From Membranihabitans marinus (GTDB lineage: Bacteria; Bacteroidota; Bacteroidia; Chitinophagales; Saprospiraceae): a stretch of 64,000 bases of DNA. The stretch covers positions 110,438-174,437 of the forward strand of contig NZ_JAHVHU010000013.1 of assembly GCF_019802045.1 (NCBI RefSeq). Direction: 5' to 3'. Shown here piece by piece: positions 28,345 through 37,136 of this stretch. Below the pieces are notes generated by a model that was given only the letters and a program-made list of their open reading frames with translations, was not told where the DNA came from and searched no databases. Positions within the stretch are counted from its first letter, which is position 1; every line of letters begins with the position of its first letter. The position numbers were made by a program, and so were the translations under genes.

Positions 28345-28713
28345 TTGTAAGTGATTAGCAATCCGTTAGTAAAAAATGTTTCCGTGGGCAGCCACCTGCC
28401 AACTACAAATTTACAAAAAACAGACTGGACTCCCTGTACAATTTCAAGAGAATAAATATTGTCTCCCTTTTATAGGCGGACTTAGCGTACAAGTATGTGG
28501 CTGATCGTCCGTTTTCGAACCATTATAAACGACCTGAATGGTGCGTGCTGATTGAAATAGACGGTTTATTGGTTCTGTTTGTGGTCGATTTTTACAGCGA
28601 ACAAAGAATTGGGATTCGGATCAGGAACGAAAGTAAAATAGTTTGCCGCCAATGGGGAATCTGTCAGATAATCCGTACCTTGGAAAGTTCAATGATTGTA
28701 CATTAGACTGGAA
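28345..28713. other. Gap upstream of the helicase gene
   Basis: 369 bp without a supported gene. On the minus strand a 34-codon frame (about 28570-28690, reading GTDYLTDSPLAANYF) has coding-like composition but lacks a start and an end context. hflK transcription starts on the left side. Confidence 0.4.
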
Positions 28714-30645
28714 ATGGAGTTAACGCAGGAACAACAAGCCATCATCAACTCAACGGGCAACATCAAGATCAATGCCATCGCCGGTTCGGGAAAAACGACC
28801 ACCATCATAGAGTATGCCCGGGCTCGCCCCCGTTCAAGCCGGATTCTTTATCTGGCTTTTAATAAATCAGTTAAACTCGAAGCGATTAGGAAATTTGGTG
28901 CTAAAGGACTGAATAACGTGAAGGTGGAAACGGCGCATTCGTTGGCCTATAAATACATCGTGTTTAAATACAATTACAAAGTACGCCCCTATGGGTATAA
29001 AATTCATGAAATAGCAGATTTACTTGGTTTAAAAGGCAATCGGGAAAAGCACACGGAATATGTCATCGCTAACCATATACTCAAGTTTATTTCTTATTTC
29101 TGCAACAGTCGGGAGCGGCGGGTGAAGGACCTGAACTACCTCGAAATTGTTTCCGATGCCCGGGCGAGAACGTTTGTGAAAACTTTCTATAAATACATTG
29201 AACGAGAAACCCGCCGACTTCTCGCAAAGATGGATCGGGGCGAAATAGAAATCACACATGATTTTTATCTTAAGAAATTTCAACTTTCAAGACCGCAGTT
29301 GCCGTATGATTACATTCTTTTTGACGAAGGACAAGACGCTTCGGGGGCTATGCTTGATGTTTTTGTGAAGCAAAATGCGACAAAAGTGATTGTCGGAGAC
29401 ACGCATCAACAGATTTACAGTTGGCGTTTTGCAGTGAATTCACTGGAAAAGACCGATTTTAAAAACTTCTATTTGTCGACCAGTTTTAGGTTTAGTCAGG
29501 ATATCGCTAATCTGGCCGGATCCGTGTTGGAATGGAAGAAGCAGATCGGCCAAAACCCGACTTTGAAAATAAAAGGGAAGGGGGTATCTGGTAAAGTCAA
29601 AACAAAAGCGATTATAGCCCGCACAAATCTGGGGCTGCTGCTCAAAGCCATTGAGTTCGTAAAAGACAAGAAAAACGGTCGAAAGATCTATTTTGAAGGA
29701 AATATTCACTCCTACACCTATGCGGATGAAGGCGCCTCTCTGTACGATGTGCTAAATCTCTATAAATTCAAACGAAAACTGATCCGGGATAAGCTTATAA
29801 AAAAGATGGCTAACCTGGATGAACTCGAGGACTACATTGAAAAAACGGAGGATGCTCAACTGGCGATGATGGTCGATATCGTAAAAGAATATGGAGATCA
29901 GATTCCGCGCCTGCTGAATGAAATAAAAGAAAGACACGTTGATGATAATCAGAAAGAAAAGGCAGATATGGTGTTTTCGACCGTGCACCGGTGTAAAGGG
30001 ATGGAATATGATTCGGTCCATATCGTCGGTGACTTTGTTTCTGAAGAAAAACTGGAGAAGCAAATTGCCGCTATAGCCAGAGAAACAGCGCCCCGGGGTA
30101 ATGGATCTACTCAGAAAAACACCGGTGGACCAGGATCAGGACAAGTCAGTACTCCGAATTCGGTGTTCACGGAAAATACCAACGATCGTGCAAATTTGAA
30201 ATACGCCCGACTCAATGAGGAAATTAATCTCCTGTATGTGGCGATCACCCGAACAAAAAGTGAATTGTTTATCCCTGAGGATTATGTGCCTGTTGATTTT
30301 CCACCTTCGACTGCGATTAAGATCTTGAAAGATGAACCGGAAGAAGCTCTCTCACGTCCAAATAACACCAGGCAGCAGGCTGATTTCAAAAAAAGAACCC
30401 GTCAGTCGACCTTTGCTTATAGGAAGGGGGAAAAAAGTGAGAACGATGGACCAGGCTATGCCGAAAAAGGAAAATATGCATCGCGTCGGGGAGCGAACAG
30501 GCCCTGGACCAAAAAACTGGATAACGAGTTAACGAAGCGATATTATGACGGGGAGGACATACATGCTTTGGCCAGTCACTTCGGACGAACCACAGGAGCC
30601 ATCCGCTTGCGTGTGATAAAGCTGGATTTGGAAACCCGGTTTTGA
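28714..30645 (+). CDS. UvrD/Rep-type superfamily 1 helicase with C-terminal DNA-binding-like domain
   Basis: 643 aa. SF1A motifs: Walker A AIAGSGKTTT (residues 23-30), Walker B LFDEGQDASGAM, motif III VGDTHQQIYSWR, motif V STVHRCKGMEY and motif VI LLYVAITRTKSEL. The C-terminal 50 residues (WTKKLDNELTKRYYDGEDIHALASHFGRTTGAIRLRV) look like a Myb/SANT- or GcrA-like helix-turn-helix. A low-complexity linker lies between them. The start at 28714 gives MELTQEQQ, the normal SF1 opening. Likely functions in DNA repair or recombination; it is not a standard UvrD or PcrA (too short between motifs). Confidence 0.85.
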   Translation: MELTQEQQAIINSTGNIKINAIAGSGKTTTIIEYARARPRSSRILYLAFNKSVKLEAIRKFGAKGLNNVKVETAHSLAYKYIVFKYNYKVRPYGYKIHEIADLLGLKGNREKHTEYVIANHILKFISYFCNSRERRVKDLNYLEIVSDARARTFVKTFYKYIERETRRLLAKMDRGEIEITHDFYLKKFQLSRPQLPYDYILFDEGQDASGAMLDVFVKQNATKVIVGDTHQQIYSWRFAVNSLEKTDFKNFYLSTSFRFSQDIANLAGSVLEWKKQIGQNPTLKIKGKGVSGKVKTKAIIARTNLGLLLKAIEFVKDKKNGRKIYFEGNIHSYTYADEGASLYDVLNLYKFKRKLIRDKLIKKMANLDELEDYIEKTEDAQLAMMVDIVKEYGDQIPRLLNEIKERHVDDNQKEKADMVFSTVHRCKGMEYDSVHIVGDFVSEEKLEKQIAAIARETAPRGNGSTQKNTGGPGSGQVSTPNSVFTENTNDRANLKYARLNEEINLLYVAITRTKSELFIPEDYVPVDFPPSTAIKILKDEPEEALSRPNNTRQQADFKKRTRQSTFAYRKGEKSENDGPGYAEKGKYASRRGANRPWTKKLDNELTKRYYDGEDIHALASHFGRTTGAIRLRVIKLDLETRF

Positions 30646-30730
30646 TGGTGGAAGGGGAGACTATAATAGTTCGAAGGCTCACGAGTATTGCGTAGGTGCG
30701 AATACAGGTTTAAATAAATAAAGCACTATC

Positions 30731-31143
30731 ATGAAATATACACTTTTCGCTCTACTTAGTTTGCTTTTTGTCATGAGCTGTAAGCAAAAGCAACAAAATG
30801 CGCCAGCTATGTCTGAAGCTCCTGCGCAATTATTCTACAACGGTGAGATTATTATTATGCAGTCGGACAATCCTCAATACGTGGAAGCTGTGGTCGAGCA
30901 GGATGGCAAAATACCATAGGAGAAAGCGAAAAGGCAACACCTTACCAAGCTTTGCAAGCGATAACGATTAATGCAGCTTATGAATTTTTTGAAGAAGATT
31001 CAAAAGGCAGTATAGAAGAGGGGAAATTAGCCGACTTTGTAATTTTCGAAAAAAACCCATTGTCAGTTGATGCAATGACCATAAAAGATATCGAGGTAGC
31101 AGAAACCATTAAAGAAGGTAGGACGATATTTGAAAAGAAGTAA
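30731..31143 (+). pseudogene. Amidohydrolase (YtcJ-like) with a large internal deletion
   Basis: The first part (30731-30912) encodes a lipoprotein signal (VMSC lipobox, Cys at residue 17) and the N-terminal strand LFYNGEIIIMQSDNPQYVEAVVEQDGKI. It then joins, in another frame, the family C-terminus GESEKATPYQALQAITINAAYEFFEEDSKGSIEEGKLADFVIFEKNPL through the stop at 31143. A full-length member is about 550 residues, so roughly 420 codons, including all the metal-binding sites, are missing. A single deletion with a frame change explains both parts. The remnant has no catalytic core and should be inactive. Confidence 0.85.
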
Positions 31144-31316
31144 AGGATTAAGATGGTTTTATGATGGGGAGTCTTGTGGCAAACGACTAGCGATTATTGA
31201 AAGTCTCCTGTTTGGAATATCAGCCGACCCGTTAATCCAACACAAATTCTGCTGTATACGGGTGGAAATATTGGCAATCAGGTGGTGAAAGCAGGAGAAG
31301 TAGATTAATACTATTT
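31144..31316 (+). other. Orphan reading-frame tail upstream of the SDR gene
   Basis: From about 31218 the plus strand reads SRPVNPTQILLYTGGNIGNQVVKAGEVD and stops at 31314-31316, with no start codon. It looks like the 3' end of a lost gene, perhaps removed by the event that truncated the amidohydrolase. No family is recognised. Confidence 0.35.
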
Positions 31317-31330
31317 ACAAATTAATTATT

Positions 31331-32104
31331 ATGAACAAATCAGAATTATTTGATCTCACTGGAAAAACGGCCATCGTCACCGGCGGAGCCAATGGAATAG
31401 GCAAGGCGACGGCTGTAATCCTGGCTAAGCATGGTGCTAATATATCAATCGGAGACTTCAACCTCGAGGATGCTGAAAAGACGGCTTCAGAAATCAAGAA
31501 GTTGGGCGTGAAAGCCATCGCCGTTTCTTGCAATGTGCTGAAAGATGAAGAGCTGGTCAATCTCGTAGATACAACGATCCAAGAACTGGGCGGGATTCAC
31601 ATCCTGATAAACAATGCCGGTGGTGGGGGCGGAGGCCGTGAAAATCCTTTTAAGATATCCGTGGATGACATACGACGCGATTTTGAATTGAATGTATTCA
31701 GCGGTTGGAGATTGTGTCAGCTGTGTGTACCGCACATGAAAAAAGCCGGTTATGGTTCTATTGTTTTTACCACTTCGATGTCCAGCGTCAATAAAAGCCC
31801 CAATATGAGTGGGTACGGCGGATCCAAAGCGGCGGTGAATCATATGGCAGCCAATCTGGCTCATGACTTTGGACCGGAAGTACGTATTAATGCGGTAGGC
31901 CCCGGTGCGACCAGAACGGCAGCCTTGGAAAGCGTGCTGACGCCTGAAATAGAAAAGCAAATGTTGGCCAATACACCCATCAAACGACTGGGTAGGGCTG
32001 ACGATATTGCAGGTGCCATGCTTTATTTTGCAGCCCCCATCTCGGAATGGGTCAGCGGTCAAACCATTTTTGTGAATGGGGGAGGAGTGCAAACCCTGGA
32101 ATAA
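31331..32104 (+). CDS. Short-chain dehydrogenase/reductase, 7-alpha-hydroxysteroid-dehydrogenase-like
   Basis: 257 aa Rossmann oxidoreductase. NAD(P) site TGGANGIGKATA, catalytic Asn in INNAG, Ser in FTTSMSSV and Tyr/Lys in SGYGGSKAAVN are all present. The unusual GGGGGGR after INNAG and the C-terminal pattern MLANTPIKRLGRADDIAGAMLYF resemble 7-alpha-hydroxysteroid dehydrogenases and related SDRs. In a free-living Bacteroidota the true substrate is unknown and steroid activity should not be assumed. It is followed by a Gfo/Idh oxidoreductase on the same strand. Confidence 0.85.
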   Translation: MNKSELFDLTGKTAIVTGGANGIGKATAVILAKHGANISIGDFNLEDAEKTASEIKKLGVKAIAVSCNVLKDEELVNLVDTTIQELGGIHILINNAGGGGGGRENPFKISVDDIRRDFELNVFSGWRLCQLCVPHMKKAGYGSIVFTTSMSSVNKSPNMSGYGGSKAAVNHMAANLAHDFGPEVRINAVGPGATRTAALESVLTPEIEKQMLANTPIKRLGRADDIAGAMLYFAAPISEWVSGQTIFVNGGGVQTLE

Positions 32105-32313
32105 TGATAAAATGATGTATGATTATTTGTAAAATGAAGGTGGTATCGTTTGAACATCTTCTATGACAAAGTCCTGATATACCGAATATCGAGACTGTTT
32201 TCGGATAATTGCTGCGGTTCGTTTTTCACCGTGGTTTTTATTTACCGGCTATTCCTGTATCTTAGTGTACGTAACCGTAATATTTTAACTTTACACAAAC
32301 ATCTAAATAGTCT

Positions 32314-33357
32314 ATGGCAACTTCAACAAACCACGAAACAATGAATTTTGCAATTATAGGAACCGGGTCGATCGCGGGGATGCACCTTACCGCGATCAAA
32401 GATATACCGGAAGCAGAGGTCGTAGCCGTGTGTAGTTCGAGTGAAAAACGTGCGGCAATGGCCGCTGAAAAATATGGAGTACGTGCGTATTCAGATATAG
32501 ATACCATGTTTGACAAGGAAAGCATCGATGCCATCATCATTTGCACGGCCAGTGGAAATCATCTGGAGCCTTGTGTGGCCGCAGCGAAAAGAGGAGTGCA
32601 TGTATTGTCTGAAAAACCACTGGAAGTGACCATGGAACGGGCCGAAGAAATGATCCGGGTATGTGATGAAAATGAGGTTAAACTGGCCTGTATTTTCCAG
32701 AGTCGATTTAAACCAGACTATCGACAATTAAAAGATGCGGTGGACAATCAAAAACTGGGAAAACTCCTGCTTGGGAACGCCTACATCAAGTGGTACCGTC
32801 CGGAAGAGTATTACAGCAGCAGCCCGTGGCGGGGAACGATGAAAGGCGATGGAGGAGCTGCCTTGATCAACCAAGGGATCCACACCATCGATTTGTTGCA
32901 ACACCTTATGGGGCCGGTCAAGTCGGTAACAGCCAAAGTAAAGACCACGGTGCATCAGATTGAAGGGGAAGATCTGGGGGTTGCGATGATTGAGTTTGAA
33001 AACGGAGCTCTGGGAACTATTGAGGGGAGTACTGCAGCGTATCCCGGCTATTCGGAACGATTGGAAGTGTTTGGTTCAGAAGGGAGTGTGATCCTGGAAG
33101 GGGGGCGTATTCATGATTGGAACATCAAAGGAGAAGATGATATTCAGAAGCAGGAAGATACTGAAAAACAAGATTCCGGTGCGTCGGATCCCATGGCCAT
33201 CGATTATGCCTATCATAAATATCAGATCGAAGATTTTATAGCTGCCATCCGCGAAGACCGCGATCCGGTGGTCACTGGCCAAGAGGGATTGAAGGCGCTG
33301 GCATTGATCAAAGCAATCTATAAGTCGTCGGAGGAAGGACGCCAGGTGGAGTTTTAA
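32314..33357 (+). CDS. Gfo/Idh/MocA family oxidoreductase
   Basis: 347 aa. The N-terminal NAD(P) Rossmann domain has FAIIGTGSIAGMHL and the family motif EKP in HVLSEKPLEVTMERA; the C-terminal alpha/beta domain carries the active-site region GDGGAALINQGIHTIDLLQH. Start at 32314 was used; an in-frame ATG at 32341 (MNFAIIG) is equally possible and would fit the Rossmann strand closely. The substrate is probably a sugar or a sugar-derived intermediate. Confidence 0.9.
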   Translation: MATSTNHETMNFAIIGTGSIAGMHLTAIKDIPEAEVVAVCSSSEKRAAMAAEKYGVRAYSDIDTMFDKESIDAIIICTASGNHLEPCVAAAKRGVHVLSEKPLEVTMERAEEMIRVCDENEVKLACIFQSRFKPDYRQLKDAVDNQKLGKLLLGNAYIKWYRPEEYYSSSPWRGTMKGDGGAALINQGIHTIDLLQHLMGPVKSVTAKVKTTVHQIEGEDLGVAMIEFENGALGTIEGSTAAYPGYSERLEVFGSEGSVILEGGRIHDWNIKGEDDIQKQEDTEKQDSGASDPMAIDYAYHKYQIEDFIAAIREDRDPVVTGQEGLKALALIKAIYKSSEEGRQVEF

Positions 33358-33580
33358 GGTTGAGGATAAGGTTAAGGTTTAGAGAGTATCGTCTATGGGC
33401 TATGGTGCAGAAAATAGACCGGATGAAGTTTGAGTTTTTCAACCGTTTGGTTTTTGGTGGTGAGAGAGTTACGATGGATGCTTTTCAGATCACTTTATTA
33501 GAGTATAGCACAGAAGCCTTGATAAAAGTACTTGGTCATATCCCTGGAATTCATGTATTTTGAAGATTTCATTCATGAAA
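33358..33580. other. Gap upstream of the iteron-like repeats
   Basis: No gene. Contains short direct repeats (GATAAGGTTAAGGTTTAGAG) near 33365. Confidence 0.5.
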
Positions 33581-33646
33581 ATTCAAAATAAATTCCTTGC
33601 ATTTTCAAAATAAACATCCTGCAGATTCAAAATTAGTCATATATTT
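33581..33646 (+). repeat. Three iteron-like repeats at a 22-bp period
   Basis: ATTCAAAATAAATTCCTTGCA (33581), TTTCAAAATAAACATCCTGCA (33603) and ATTCAAAATTAG (33625) are spaced exactly 22 bp apart and end 24 bp upstream of the ATPase start. A weaker related word lies at 33559. The period is two helical turns, which suits an operator for the gene downstream. Confidence 0.7.
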
Positions 33647-33669
33647 AGTGTTTAATTTCATAAGCTGTT

Positions 33670-34815
33670 ATGATTTATCGAAAGCTGACAGGAGTTCTAC
33701 GGGGTTATACATCGATGTACCCCATTTTAACCATAACCGGACCGAGGCAATCAGGAAAAACAACCTTGTTGAAGAATATTTTTCCTGACTACAAATACCT
33801 TTCGTTGGAGAATCCCAATATAAGAGCATACGCTGAGAACGACCCTGTGGCTTTCCTGAAAGAATTTGACCATCATGTTATTCTGGATGAAGTTCAGCAA
33901 GTGCCATCTCTTTTTTCTTATTTACAAACCATTGTGGATGAAAGCCGGCAGATGGGGCAGTACATTTTATCAGGCTCACAAAATTTTCATTTGCTTGAGG
34001 GGATAACTCAGAGTTTGGCTGGGAGAACGGCATTATTTAAGTTGTTGCCTTTTGATTCCAGTGAATTAAATTCGGCTGATTTGTTACCGGAGGATTGGAA
34101 GTCTCTTTTAATAAAAGGTTTTTACCCGGCTGTGTATGACCGGGATCTGGATCCGGCGGGATTTTACAATAGCTATATACAGACCTATATCGACCGGGAT
34201 GTAACAGCGCTAACCAATATCCAGGATCTGCGACGATTCCGTAATTTTATAGGTTTATGTGCTACACGTAATGGACAATTGCTAAACTTGAGTCATCTGG
34301 CCAATGAAAGCGGTATTTCACAGCCCACAGCCAAATCCTGGCTAAGTATTTTGGAGAGTAGCTACATTGTGTTTTTATTACAGCCCTATTTTGAAAATTT
34401 TGGAAAGCGAATCCGGAAAGCCCCAAAGCTTTATTTTTACGATGTGGGTCTTGTTGCACATTTGCTGGGTTTACGTGAGGTGAATGACCTGGAAGATCGA
34501 AAATTAATCGGAAGCCTTTTCGAGAACCTAGTGGTTTCCGATCTTATGAAAAGGAACCACCACGATTATCTTCTACGAGATTATTACTTTTGGCGGGATT
34601 CGGAAGGCCATGAAGTTGATCTGCTGTATAAACAAGGACCAAAGTTTAATATTTTTGAAATAAAATCTACCCAAACGATTCTGCCAAAGCATTTCCAGGG
34701 TCTCGACTATTTTGAAAAGCTGGTGAAAGGAAATATTTCCAAACCCACCTTGATTTATGGAGGTTCGGAAAATCAGGAACGGACGAAGTATAGGGTTAGG
34801 AGCTGGAGAGGGTAG
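33670..34815 (+). CDS. AAA family ATPase with DUF4143 domain
   Basis: 381 aa. N-terminal P-loop ATPase: Walker A GPRQSGKTT (residues 24-32), Walker B VILDEVQQV and a sensor-like SGSQNF. DUF4143 occupies about residues 200-381 and ends with the nuclease-like EVDLLYKQG...FNIFEIKSTQT. Proteins of this family are widespread and usually unassigned; a link to toxin, defence or DNA processing is guesswork. The gene is alone, with iteron-like repeats upstream and a palindrome downstream. Confidence 0.85.
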   Translation: MIYRKLTGVLRGYTSMYPILTITGPRQSGKTTLLKNIFPDYKYLSLENPNIRAYAENDPVAFLKEFDHHVILDEVQQVPSLFSYLQTIVDESRQMGQYILSGSQNFHLLEGITQSLAGRTALFKLLPFDSSELNSADLLPEDWKSLLIKGFYPAVYDRDLDPAGFYNSYIQTYIDRDVTALTNIQDLRRFRNFIGLCATRNGQLLNLSHLANESGISQPTAKSWLSILESSYIVFLLQPYFENFGKRIRKAPKLYFYDVGLVAHLLGLREVNDLEDRKLIGSLFENLVVSDLMKRNHHDYLLRDYYFWRDSEGHEVDLLYKQGPKFNIFEIKSTQTILPKHFQGLDYFEKLVKGNISKPTLIYGGSENQERTKYRVRSWRG

Positions 34816-34907
34816 AGATTAGTTTGTAGTGCTTAGTTTTTAGTTTATAGCTCATAGCTAATTCATAAATCTGAAATTTAATATCTGAAATTAATCAATC
34901 CCTAAAG

Positions 34908-34923
34908 CCCCGAGGCCTCGGGG
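34908..34923. repeat. 16-bp perfect palindrome (CCCCGAGGCCTCGGGG)
   Basis: Stands between the ATPase gene and the convergent hydrolase, in an AT-rich spacer (34816-34950) that also contains repeated TAGTTT-type words. It may act as a terminator-like hairpin but has no T tract. Confidence 0.6.
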
Positions 34924-34950
34924 CGTCCTAATCCCTAAAAGCGAAGCACC

Positions 34951-36120
34951 CTAATATCCTAAGTACCCCATCACTGCTTCCACACCTATCAATGCATCAT
35001 CCGGTCTTGGATGATCCGCATTGAATACAGTGAGTTGTTCGCGTGGCAATATCTCCACAAACGATTCATCCACGCCATCATTAAAAGGGACATTGCCCGC
35101 AGAAAGTCCGAGGTGATGGGCAAAGAAAAGATACATCGGAGCCCGTTTGTTATACCCGTAGTCATGCCTTTCCGTAGGGAGATGAATCGATTCCATTTTG
35201 TGTTCGGCATCATACAGGGCATAAACCCGCTGAAGATAGGGAACTTCTACCCGGGGATTATTCCGTGTCCAATCGTTCCCATTGGATATGACCATCATCG
35301 GACGGGGGGCACATAAAGCGGCTATTTCTACATTGTTGGTTTGATGGTGAGTGCTTTTGTGTATCGGCATGCCGCTTTCACCCACACAGCCTCCGAAAAA
35401 ATGGGCCGATACCATGACTACAGGCGCCGAAGCTGCAATCCGATCATCGATGGCGGTCAGGATAAAAGTCTGAGTGCCACCACCGGACGCCCCGGTGATT
35501 CCGATACGTTCAGGATCCACATCATTCCGCGAGGTCAGATAATCCAGTACCCGTTTACTATTCCAGGTTTGCAACAGCAAGGTGTAATCAAACCGGTGCT
35601 CGGTCTGGGTGGATTCTCCGTAACCGATCATGTCATAGGTGAAGACCATAGCCCCCATCCGAGCCAGCACAGCTGCCCGGGTCTGGACTTCATCGGAGAA
35701 ACGTCGGTCTTCCCAGTGACCGTGTGGGCTGAGTATGGCCGGAATACGACCTTCATAATTGGTAGGTTTGTATAAATTGCCGGTGATATAAAAACCTGGA
35801 AAACTTACGATAGCGATGTTCTCCACCGTGTAGCCATCCATCTGTTTGGGCGAATGAATGATGGGTTGGAACGGGAAGTGCTCCTGGGGCATTTCTTCAA
35901 GACGTAGTCCATTGATGATTCCCTTTTTGATGACATCGGCACGACTTTCCCATGAGACTTTATCGGACCATTGAGCTGCGAATTCTTTCATTTTTTGGTT
36001 GCCTTCATCTTCCGTCCAGTAATGACCTTGACAGAGGTGATCCGTCTGAGCAAAAATGGTTGGTGTGAATGCGGAAATAATAGCCACCACGGCAAAAAGG
36101 AAGGTTGTTGAGTTTCTCAT
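34951..36120 (-). CDS. Secreted alpha/beta hydrolase (acetyl xylan esterase-like)
   Basis: 389 aa. Signal peptide ends near TPTIFAQ (residue 24). The mature part has the hydrolase elements SPHGHWEDRR, YDMIGYGES, nucleophile GASGGGTQTF and catalytic His region PTERHDYGYNKR. It belongs to the group of large Bacteroidota esterases and deacetylases with unknown natural substrate. The start at 36120 (MRNSTTFLF) gives the signal peptide; the upstream in-frame ATG at 36168 adds 16 residues. A REP-like hairpin lies just upstream. Confidence 0.83.
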   Translation of the reverse strand: MRNSTTFLFAVVAIISAFTPTIFAQTDHLCQGHYWTEDEGNQKMKEFAAQWSDKVSWESRADVIKKGIINGLRLEEMPQEHFPFQPIIHSPKQMDGYTVENIAIVSFPGFYITGNLYKPTNYEGRIPAILSPHGHWEDRRFSDEVQTRAAVLARMGAMVFTYDMIGYGESTQTEHRFDYTLLLQTWNSKRVLDYLTSRNDVDPERIGITGASGGGTQTFILTAIDDRIAASAPVVMVSAHFFGGCVGESGMPIHKSTHHQTNNVEIAALCAPRPMMVISNGNDWTRNNPRVEVPYLQRVYALYDAEHKMESIHLPTERHDYGYNKRAPMYLFFAHHLGLSAGNVPFNDGVDESFVEILPREQLTVFNADHPRPDDALIGVEAVMGYLGY

Positions 36121-36156
36121 TGGGATATTTTTAAAATCAAAATAACGGTTGCCCAA

Positions 36157-36184
36157 ACACCGCTCCACTCCGGAGCGATGGTGT
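36157..36184. repeat. REP-like hairpin
   Basis: ACACC-GCTCC-ACTCC-GGAGC-GAT-GGTGT forms an imperfect palindrome, in the same style as the other GTCC/GGAC hairpins, 37 bp upstream of the secreted hydrolase start. Confidence 0.6.
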
Positions 36185-36346
36185 CCGATGAATTTCAGAC
36201 TAATTTACTGAAATTATAAGGAAAATTTTTTAAAATATGAATGATAATGTACAGTTGGAAAGACATCCAAGTTATTGAAGACGGTCAGGACAGAATCAAA
36301 AGGCCTCGTTTACGGTCAGGGAAACGATATAACGACGATATACTGG

Positions 36347-36499
36347 TTAGGTGCAAAACTTAAAAAGTCCGAAAAACACAGCCAGCCACACCAGTCCCTT
36401 GATGAAGAAAAACAGAAATGCGCCCACGCCCATGCCCTTGATCCATTTCATTGTTGAGCGTTTCTCCTTTGATTCTTTCTGTGCCATCGATTGATTCAT
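36347..36499 (-). CDS. Small membrane protein (50 aa)
   Basis: Starts MNQSMAQKESKEKRSTMKWIK, then GMGVGAFLFFFIKGLVWLAVFFGLFKFCT and a stop. One hydrophobic helix with a basic N-terminus. An in-frame ATG at 36487 gives a 46-residue version. The composition and charge pattern are those of a genuine small membrane protein; no family name is known to me. It lies in an otherwise empty stretch on the strand opposite the big surface gene. Confidence 0.6.
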   Translation of the reverse strand: MNQSMAQKESKEKRSTMKWIKGMGVGAFLFFFIKGLVWLAVFFGLFKFCT

Positions 36500-37136
36500 T
36501 GTGCGGCAAAAATACGCAAATTATTTATGGATCGGTGTATAAACGCCGTCTAATCCCAGGCGTACGCTCTGATGTATAATTCTGCACAACATTTTTTTCT
36601 ACTATAGCAAACTGAGATTACATGTCCGAATTAAATTTTCATTCAGGGCTCGCTTGCGGATGCACAAGGTAGGCGTATTACCACCCTATCTAATTTGCAT
36701 TTTTTTTGGCTTTTATTTATAGAAGTAAGTGGTCTGATTATTCAATAAATGCGATTTATGTTCGATGGTAATGTTTCTATATTCATGCATAAATAACATA
36801 GAAGATTGGGTGATAATTGGGAAATTGGGTGATGAAGTGGGGGAAAATCCCCTAATGTGGTAGTTTTTTCTTCTAATATTAGGGAAAATAAAGAATAATC
36901 TAGTATATTTATCAATGAAACAAAGCTAAACCAGGATCCCAAAGGAAGCACTCCTTTAAAATGGTTCCTGTAATTTATTATGATTCATAATGCATCTGTA
37001 GGTCAGATTGCATTTATCCAAGTTGAAAATAGATTTTTTCTGTTGTTTTATCCAATGGAATATAACTATTGAGGCCAGAGGTATGTCTGATCTTGATATT
37101 TAATCGATTAATTAACCATTTTAATTTATAAAAATT
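36500..37136. other. Upstream region of the large surface-protein gene
   Basis: No gene. Contains the palindromic operator at 36840-36852, a further CTAATATTAG palindrome at 36873-36882 and a TATATTT box at 36904-36910. Confidence 0.6.
36838..36910 (+). promoter_or_regulatory. Putative promoter with GGGG-N5-CCCC operator
   Basis: GGGG-AAAAT-CCCC (36840-36852), followed by CTAATATTAG (36873-36882) and a TATATTTA box (36904-36911) about 58 bp from the palindrome centre. A closely related palindrome lies upstream of the paralogous gene at 40997-41014, with its own TATATTTA box 68 bp away. Both are about 270-290 bp ahead of the start codons. The combined pattern suggests regulation by a common factor. 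Confidence 0.55.

Noticed and set aside
28500..28690. Minus-strand coding-like stretch GTDYLTDSPLAANYF
   Set aside because: No start codon and preceded by a stop; too short to support.
33581..33646. CRISPR array
   Set aside because: Units are only about 21 bp with no unique spacers, and there are no cas genes in the window.
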